Shown in pieces: positions 6,981 through 10,953 of a DNA stretch of 10,953 bases. Under the pieces are notes generated by a model. That model did not search any database. It was not told the DNA's origin and saw nothing but the letters and a program-made list of their open reading frames with translations. Numbering within the stretch: the first letter of the stretch is position 1; each line of letters begins with the position of its first letter. The translations under genes and the position numbers were made by a program. This DNA is from Gammaproteobacteria bacterium. GTDB lineage: Bacteria > Pseudomonadota > Gammaproteobacteria > Steroidobacterales > Rariloculaceae. The DNA is taken from contig PKRJ01000087.1 in NCBI GenBank assembly GCA_017577365.1, positions 1 through 10,953 on the forward strand, given 5' to 3'.

Positions 6981-7072
6981 AAGCCCGTTCCTACGCCGGT
7001 ACTAACCGGATCAGGTTCAAGGGTTGGCTTGAAGCTCAGCCTCTCAGGTCGCGAACGACCACCCCTCGGCTC
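6981..7072 (-). ncRNA. TPP (thiamine pyrophosphate) riboswitch aptamer
   Basis: Read on the minus strand, this segment carries the conserved THI-box parts in order. It starts with GAGGGGT, then a hairpin GGTCG-TTCG-CGACC (7047-7060). CTGAGA follows at 7042-7047, then a short variable arm. CTTGAACCTGATCCGG comes next, then TTAGTA and CCGGCGTAGGAACGGGC. The GGGGT and ACCC pair form P2, GAGCC (7068-7072) and GGCTT (6981-6985) form P1, and CCGG-TTAGTA-CCGG forms the second sensor arm. ACCTGATC (7009-7016) and CTGAGA are the pyrophosphate- and pyrimidine-binding signatures of the class. The aptamer ends 64 bases before the methyltransferase ATG. It normally represses downstream genes when TPP is plentiful. 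Confidence 0.95.
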
Positions 7073-7198
7073 GAGCGGGAATGGTAGAACACTCGTCGAT
7101 CGAGTGAAAGCCGACGGTGGGTCGTGACGCGGTTGCCGGCCCGTGCTTTGGGCCGCACCCGATCTCGTGCCTCGATCAGCCCGTGGCGCGGTGGAAGC

Positions 7199-7261
7199 GG
7201 GTGTATCGCTGACGAATCAGTTTGTATAGCAGGCGGATCAGTCTGTATCGAGCGCGAATCG
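7199..7261. repeat. Three imperfect 21-bp tandem repeats upstream of the riboswitch
   Basis: Units at 7199-7219, 7220-7240 and 7241-7261 share 14-15 of 21 positions pairwise. They keep a starting G, TGTAT at unit positions 4-8, G at 10, CG at 15-16 and ATC at 18-20. The 21-bp spacing is about two helical turns, so repeated protein-binding sites are possible. The rest of the stretch from 7107 to 7347 between the riboswitch and the ankyrin stop shows no convincing gene, terminator or promoter. A 6-bp inverted repeat (CACTCG / CGAGTG at 7090-7095 and 7101-7106) lies between the aptamer and these repeats. Confidence 0.55.
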
Positions 7262-7347
7262 GTCGATCGGGTCCGGATCGTTCGCCGTCATGCTGCGTCA
7301 CTCGACGTCGGCTGCAGCACTGGGCTCGAGCGCTCGCGGGTTCCGAC

Positions 7348-8898
7348 TCAGTCGAGCGCGGCGCGCAGGATCGCCGCGACTTCCTCTGAGACCACATCGC
7401 CTCGGCCGCCGACGCGGCCGAGCGCCTGATCGATCGGCGATCTGCCGAGCGCGTCGACGATATCAACGGCGGCGCCGCGGTCGATCAGGTACTGCACGAC
7501 ACGCGCGTGGCCGAACCGGATTGCGCCGTAGAGCGCGGTCTGACCTTCGCGGTCCGTCATCGTGCTCGGACGCGCGATTCGTGCTGTGCGGCTCGTGGTG
7601 TCGGTCACGCGCGCATGGATGTCCGCGCCCGCGTCGAGCAGGAGCTCGAGCGTCGCGATCACTCGGTCCTCGACGTCCTCCGTCCGGTCGCGGCCGGCCA
7701 CGCCGATGCCTGCAGCAGCCATCAGCGGTGTCACGCCCATCACGTTCGGCAGATCGACGAGCGCGCCGTGCTCGAGGAGCATCCGCACGCTTTCGACGTC
7801 GGCGCCGATCGCGGCGCGGAGCAGCGGCGTCGCACCGGTCGTCAACAGGTCGTCGATGAAGCGGCCGCTGTTGCCGCCGCGCCCGGGCCGATGCATGTTG
7901 AGCTGCGTGTTCGGATCCACGCCCGCGTCGAGCAGCATGCGAATGATGTCGTGCGCGGTTGCCTTGCTGTTCGACGTGATGCGCCCTGCCGGCCCCCGCC
8001 GCGTGAACGACGCCATGTCGACCGCGATGTAGAGCGCGGTCCGGCCCCACCAGTCGGAGTAGTGGGGGTTCGCACCGCGCTCGAGCAGCAGCTTCGCGGT
8101 GTCGAACCTGAAGTTGTCGATCGCGATCATCAGCGGTGTCACGCCGTCCGGGCTCGGCCGGTCGATGTCCGCGCCCGCGTCGAGGATCGCTGCGACGCAC
8201 TCGGTGCAGCCCGCGCGCGCCGCGTAAAGGAGGGCGGTCAGTCCGCCGGTCGGGCGGTACTGACCGCGGGGCTCCGAGGTGACCTGGGTCGGCCAGTCGT
8301 TCGCGAACGCGCGCACCTCGACGTCCGCACCGTGCTCGACGAGGCGTTTCACGATCTCCGCGGACGAGCTGTCCGCCGCCCACATCAGCGCGGTCTGTCC
8401 GCGCCAATGCTCGCGCGCGTTCACGTTGGCACCGTGCCGGATCAGCGCATCGGCCACGGCCGTCGCGCCCGCGCGTGCCGCGAGCATCAACGCCGTCTGG
8501 CCGTCGGCGTTCGGCGACTCGACGTCGGCACCGGCCGCGAGCAGCCGCTCGACGAGCTCGACGTGGCCGGTTTTCACGGCCTCGGACAACGGGCTCGACC
8601 CGTAGAGGTTAACGACGTCCGGTTTTGCGCCCGCTTCGAGCAACGCGTCGACGAGCCCTACGTCGAGCCGATAGACGGCCCAGTGAAGCGGCGTCGTGCC
8701 GTCGCCTTGCGCCGCGTTCACGTCCGCAGCGGCTTCGATCCTCGCAAGCGCCGCGTTCGACTCGCCCGCCTGGATCAGATCCGCAAGCCCGCGGTCGGCC
8801 GCGCCTGCCGGCGCCGCGAGCAGAGCGGCGCACGCGAGCGCGGCGAGCGGTGCCGCGGTCAGACGATGTCGTGCGAGATCGTGTTGTGGTGCGCCCAT
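7348..8898 (-). CDS. Exported ankyrin-repeat protein
   Basis: A 516-residue protein made almost wholly of ankyrin repeats, a scaffold for protein-protein binding. A signal peptide is visible (RHRLTAAPLAALACAALLAA, then PAGA-ADRG, with likely cleavage after residue 33), so it should act in the periplasm. About ten repeats begin near residue 67 with GTTPLHWAVYRLDVGLVDALL. Typical units are GQTALMLAARAGATAVADAL, GVTPLMIAIDNFRFDTAKLL and GQTALYGAIRFGHARVVQYL, and a partial capping unit GRSPIDQAL closes the array. Several repeats carry long insertions (for example after GRTALYIAVDMASF and GVTPLMAAAGIGVAG). ATG 8898 gives the signal peptide directly. It overlaps the 3' end of the upstream metallo-beta-lactamase-fold gene by 40 bp, so the two were co-transcribed at least ancestrally. 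The partner is unknown. Confidence 0.88.
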   Translation of the reverse strand: MGAPQHDLARHRLTAAPLAALACAALLAAPAGAADRGLADLIQAGESNAALARIEAAADVNAAQGDGTTPLHWAVYRLDVGLVDALLEAGAKPDVVNLYGSSPLSEAVKTGHVELVERLLAAGADVESPNADGQTALMLAARAGATAVADALIRHGANVNAREHWRGQTALMWAADSSSAEIVKRLVEHGADVEVRAFANDWPTQVTSEPRGQYRPTGGLTALLYAARAGCTECVAAILDAGADIDRPSPDGVTPLMIAIDNFRFDTAKLLLERGANPHYSDWWGRTALYIAVDMASFTRRGPAGRITSNSKATAHDIIRMLLDAGVDPNTQLNMHRPGRGGNSGRFIDDLLTTGATPLLRAAIGADVESVRMLLEHGALVDLPNVMGVTPLMAAAGIGVAGRDRTEDVEDRVIATLELLLDAGADIHARVTDTTSRTARIARPSTMTDREGQTALYGAIRFGHARVVQYLIDRGAAVDIVDALGRSPIDQALGRVGGRGDVVSEEVAAILRAALD

Positions 8899-9523
8899 AG
8901 GCTCTTGTGGACGTCGTAGAGGAATTTCAGGGGATCCGCGAAGGTGCGCGGCAGGTCGGCGAGCACGCCGGCCTCGAGCATGTCGTCGGCGCTGTAGCCT
9001 TGCCTCAAAAGCTCGGTCGTCCGCTCGAAGAGCGTCTGCATGAGCCGATGCTCGGCTTCGATATCCGCCTTCCGGGCCGGCGGCCCGTAGCCCGGCACGA
9101 TGACGGTCTCGTCGTCGACGAGCCCGAGCAGCAGCGCGAGCGCATCGACGCGGCCGCCGAGCCAGCCGCCGCCGAACCAGTCGATCTCGGGATCGCGCGC
9201 GGGCGACAGCGCGTCGCCGACTGCGATCACGTTGGAATCGCGGAAGTAGACATAGATGTCGCCGTCCGTATGTGCCTCGAGCAGATAGCCGTACTCGATG
9301 CGCTCGCCGTCGACGAGCCGCTCGCCGCGGTCGTGAAAGGTTTCGGTCGGCACGGCGTCGGCCGGCATCGGGGGCTCGTAGCGGTCTTCGTGCGGGACGT
9401 AGTAGCCGACCGCGAGCCGGTGTCGCGTCTTCGCGTGCGCGACGAGCGTTGCGCCTGCTCGCCCGAACGCGCCGTTCGAGCCCGTCTGATGCGGATGCCA
9501 GTGCGTATTGAACACGAGCCGAC
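8859..9523 (-). pseudogene. Metallo-beta-lactamase-fold protein, 5'-truncated
   Basis: The frame opens with RLVFNTHWHPHQTGSN, the first metal motif of metallo-beta-lactamase-fold hydrolases. That motif normally sits some 80 or more residues into the domain, so the N-terminal part is missing. The first usable start is GTG 9515, right at the motif. Later motifs are present: EAHTDGDIYVYF (His, third motif), VIAVGDALSP (Asp) and IVPGYGP. The first motif reads H-W-H-P-H-Q where H-x-H-x-D-H is classical, and the last reads PGYGP where PGHGP is usual. It is thus either a non-standard subgroup or decayed. In the region upstream of about 9520 the coding sequence changes to an unrelated ATPase, so a rearrangement removed the 5' end and presumably the promoter. 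The downstream ankyrin gene overlaps its stop. Confidence 0.75.
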
Positions 9524-10213
9524 TATGTGAACTGTATCGGACGGGATGAGAGACAAGTCCAGAATCGCGACTTGTCCGTTCTTTGCGTTTTCCTCTCCTA
9601 TGTACGTACCAAGCCAGTCCGCCAGTGTCAGCTGTGTAGCAGGATCCACGACGGCTCGAAGTCGGCGCTCTGCGAGCAAGGAGCGTATGCGCAACGTAAG
9701 AAATGCAACGAAGTTCCCCACGTTTGCATTCGAGGTCCCGTCGGCGGAGAGGTCGTCTACGAAGTCCGCTAGTTGCCCCACGTCGAACGGCTTTGGCGCA
9801 TCTTCACTAGCGTGCGATTCCAGGGGAACATTTGGTAACGTCTCCAAGGCTGCATCTATCAGCCCGATCAGCGGCTCAAAATCAAGAATCGTGAAATCAT
9901 CATAATAAGCCCTGCCCTCGCGGCCAGGGCGCACCCGCTGACTTCTCAGCGCCTCTGCGGCATCGGCGATCTCTCGAATTGCCTGCTGCTGATGCGCGTT
10001 GGGGGCGCGCTCAGCCATGCTCGCCATTACGTGCGCAAGGTTCTCGACAACTAACGCTGCATTCCTATTTCCAGGAAAACCTGTAAACGATGTCCCTGAA
10101 CCATCGGCGAGAAAGGTGCTTAGTTTGCCGCGGTACAAACGAAGTTGACGAACGACAGTTGCTACCTGCGGCTCGCGAGAAACCGAGCCGGCTCTAAGCG
10201 CGCGCAGCGCTTG
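9521..10213 (-). pseudogene. Internal fragment of a DUF87/HerA-like ATPase, cut at both ends
   Basis: An uninterrupted frame with a natural protein look runs from the IS boundary to the junction with the metallo-beta-lactamase-fold gene. It contains GNFVAFLTLRIRSLL and LADWLGTYIGEENAKNGQ, and then VAILDLSLIPSDTVHIV. The last stretch resembles the region before the Walker B helix in DUF87/HerA-type ATPases. The Walker A part would lie upstream and is absent, and Walker B would follow the junction and is absent too, so this is a middle piece. GC is visibly lower and codon use differs from the genes around it, which suggests horizontal origin. HerA-like ATPases occur in conjugative elements and phage-defence islands, but which kind this was cannot be told. 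The frame runs on into 9227-9520 only as an antisense-like shadow of the neighbouring gene. Confidence 0.55.
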
Positions 10214-10215
10214 TG

Positions 10216-10273
10216 GTCTGCTCCCCCAGATTAGTCCCGGAATGAAGTAGAGTCTGCTCATCGGGGAGCAGAC
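10216..10273 (+). repeat. Inverted and direct repeats in the IS leader
   Basis: GTCTGCTCCCC (10216-10226) has a perfect 11-bp inverted copy GGGGAGCAGAC (10263-10273). GTCTGCTC recurs at 10252-10259, so TCTGCTC (10253-10259) can also pair with GAGCAGA (10266-10272) in a tight hairpin. The downstream arm carries GGGGAG (10263-10268), the likely Shine-Dalgarno of orfA seven bases before its ATG. The structure could hold down transposase translation, as known for IS elements read through from outside. Confidence 0.65.
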
Positions 10274-10275
10274 GA

Positions 10276-10542
10276 ATGAAGAGGCGACGATTCACAGAAG
10301 AGCAAATCATCGGGGTGCTTAAGGAAGCGGAGGCCGGCGCGAAGACGAAGGATCTGTGCCGGAAATACGGCATCTCTGATGCGACCTTCTACAACTGGAA
10401 GGCGAAGTACGGGGGGATGACGGTGTCCGACGTCCGGCGGCTGCGGGAGCTCGAGCAAGAGAACGCGAGGCTGAAGAAGCTGCTGGCGGAAGCGGAGCTG
10501 GACAAGGCGGCGCTGAAGGATCTTCTGAACCGAAAATGGTAG
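10276..10542 (+). CDS. IS3-family transposase OrfA
   Basis: An 88-residue DNA-binding OrfA. The helix-turn-helix region RRFTEEQIIGVLKEAEAGAK through LCRKYGISDATFYNWKAKYG (residues 3-46) is typical of the IS407 group. It is followed by a leucine-zipper-like coiled coil (VRRLRELEQENARLKKLLAE) that mediates OrfA/OrfB multimerisation. ATG 10276 has GGGGAG seven bases upstream. The stop at 10540-10542 lies inside the start of orfB, the usual arrangement for -1 frameshifting to the OrfAB transposase. The frame is intact. Confidence 0.93.
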   Translation: MKRRRFTEEQIIGVLKEAEAGAKTKDLCRKYGISDATFYNWKAKYGGMTVSDVRRLRELEQENARLKKLLAEAELDKAALKDLLNRKW

Positions 10543-10953
10543 GCCCGCAGGCGAAACGCCAGGCGGTCGACGTGCTCATGGCGGAGCACGGCTTTAGGGT
10601 CACGCGCGCTTGCGGGCTTGTTGGCATTTCACGATCGCTGTACCGGTACCGTAGTCGTCGAGCGCCGTGCGAGGCGCTGCGGGAGCGCATCATCGAGCTT
10701 GCTGCAGAGAAGCGCCGCTACGGCTATCGGCGGATTCATGTGCTGCTTCGGCGTGAGGGCTGGGAGATCAACTGGAAGAAGACGTATCGGCTGTATCGGG
10801 AGGCGGGCCTGGCTGTGCGACGCCGGAAGCGCAAGAGGGTTGGGCCGTTCGAGCGCCGACCCTTGCCGAAGCCGACGACCACGAACGAAAGCTGGTCGAT
10901 GGACTTTGTCTCGGACTGGTTAGCCGATGGGCGTCGGCTGCGCTGCCTGACGA
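10536..10953 (+). CDS. IS3-family transposase OrfB (DDE integrase), 3' end outside window
   Basis: An open frame, -1 relative to orfA, that starts at ATG 10536 overlapping the orfA end within CGAAAATGG. The short A-run could support frameshifting; independent initiation at the ATG is the alternative. The N-terminus holds the second helix-turn-helix region (GFRVTRACGLVGISRSLYRY), then the HTH_21 segment YGYRRIHVLLRREGWEINWK. PTTTNESWSMDFVSDWL brings the first catalytic Asp of the rve/DDE core. The remaining D and E are beyond the window. The frame has no stop up to base 10953, so the element may be intact. Confidence 0.92.
   Translation, partial: MVGPQAKRQAVDVLMAEHGFRVTRACGLVGISRSLYRYRSRRAPCEALRERIIELAAEKRRYGYRRIHVLLRREGWEINWKKTYRLYREAGLAVRRRKRKRVGPFERRPLPKPTTTNESWSMDFVSDWLADGRRLRCLT

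Larger units (their letters stand above)
10214..10953 (+). mobile_element. IS3-family (IS407-group-like) insertion sequence, left part
   Basis: The element holds orfA, orfB in the -1 frame and an untranslated leader of about 62 bp, and continues past the window end. The left end is placed at TGGTCTGCTCCCCCAGA (10214-10230), which has the TG start and the CTGCTCCCC pattern of this group. The exact end cannot be proved without the right terminus. It interrupts the low-GC ATPase fragment. Its first bases also form an accidental ATG-initiated frame (from 10261, minus strand) running into that fragment. Confidence 0.8.

Noticed and set aside
7083..7117. Possible minus-strand promoter (TTTCAC, 17 bases, TACCAT) ahead of the riboswitch
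   Set aside because: The -35 match is poor and a high-GC genome gives such pairs by chance; the spacing alone is not enough.
7124..7429. Short plus-strand open frame with a repeating CIA-type heptapeptide
   Set aside because: The repeat simply reflects the 21-bp DNA repeats, with no supported start or homology, and the frame overlaps the ankyrin gene's 3' end.
7507..8919. Long plus-strand open frame opposite the ankyrin gene
   Set aside because: Its apparent repeats are the mirror image of the ankyrin repeats on the other strand.
9227..9520. Continuation of the ATPase frame through the metallohydrolase region
   Set aside because: After about 9521 the protein becomes Arg/Thr/Ser-rich noise, while the other minus-strand frame has the metallo-beta-lactamase motifs.
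10214..10261. ATG at 10261 (minus strand) as the true start of the ATPase
   Set aside because: These bases belong to the IS leader, so the ATG is an accident of the insertion.

Overview
This is a high-GC bacterial chromosome segment with dense genes and GTG and ATG starts. A TonB-dependent receptor, a lipoprotein and a probable exported ankyrin protein point to a Gram-negative. The overall style fits a proteobacterium, perhaps a gammaproteobacterium, but nothing here fixes the taxon. No rRNA or tRNA gene was seen. The window has a coherent left and centre and a scarred right end, where mobile elements and rearrangement junctions cluster. GC falls visibly at about 9520-10213.

Left part, plus strand (2-2819): the 3' part of a TonB-dependent outer-membrane receptor is followed after 16 bp by a PepSY-type inner-membrane protein with four membrane segments. 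This is a typical iron or siderophore uptake and reduction pair. Next (3030-about 4080) comes a chimeric gene. A lipoprotein signal and one PKD domain run in frame into the C-terminal part of an IS91-family-like transposase, with what is probably the rest of that element's end behind it. An imperfect inverted repeat at 4093-4133 separates this from the next block.

Centre, minus strand (4166-7072): a four-gene operon is preceded by a well-conserved TPP (thiamine pyrophosphate) riboswitch. In transcription order it encodes a class I SAM methyltransferase, a PurM/AIR-synthase-superfamily ATP-binding enzyme, a thiamine-phosphate-synthase-like TIM-barrel protein and a small Trm112-like zinc-ribbon protein. 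Two junctions are ATGA overlaps and the third is a 20-bp gap, so the genes should be coupled. The aptamer is followed by a hairpin that would bury the Shine-Dalgarno of the first gene. This is the most interesting part of the window. A methyltransferase and its possible Trm112 activator have no place in the standard thiamine pathway, and the ThiE-like and PurM-like proteins both lack family-typical residues. The operon may encode an unrecognised thiamine-linked biosynthetic, salvage or analogue-processing route.

Right part: three imperfect 21-bp tandem repeats lie between the riboswitch and the stop of a long, probably exported ankyrin-repeat protein. Upstream of that gene is a metallo-beta-lactamase-fold gene that has lost its 5' part. 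It is joined at about 9512-9529 to the middle of a DUF87/HerA-like ATPase gene of lower GC. The other end of that ATPase fragment is cut by an IS3-family (IS407-group-like) element starting near 10214, whose orfA is complete and whose orfB runs off the window.
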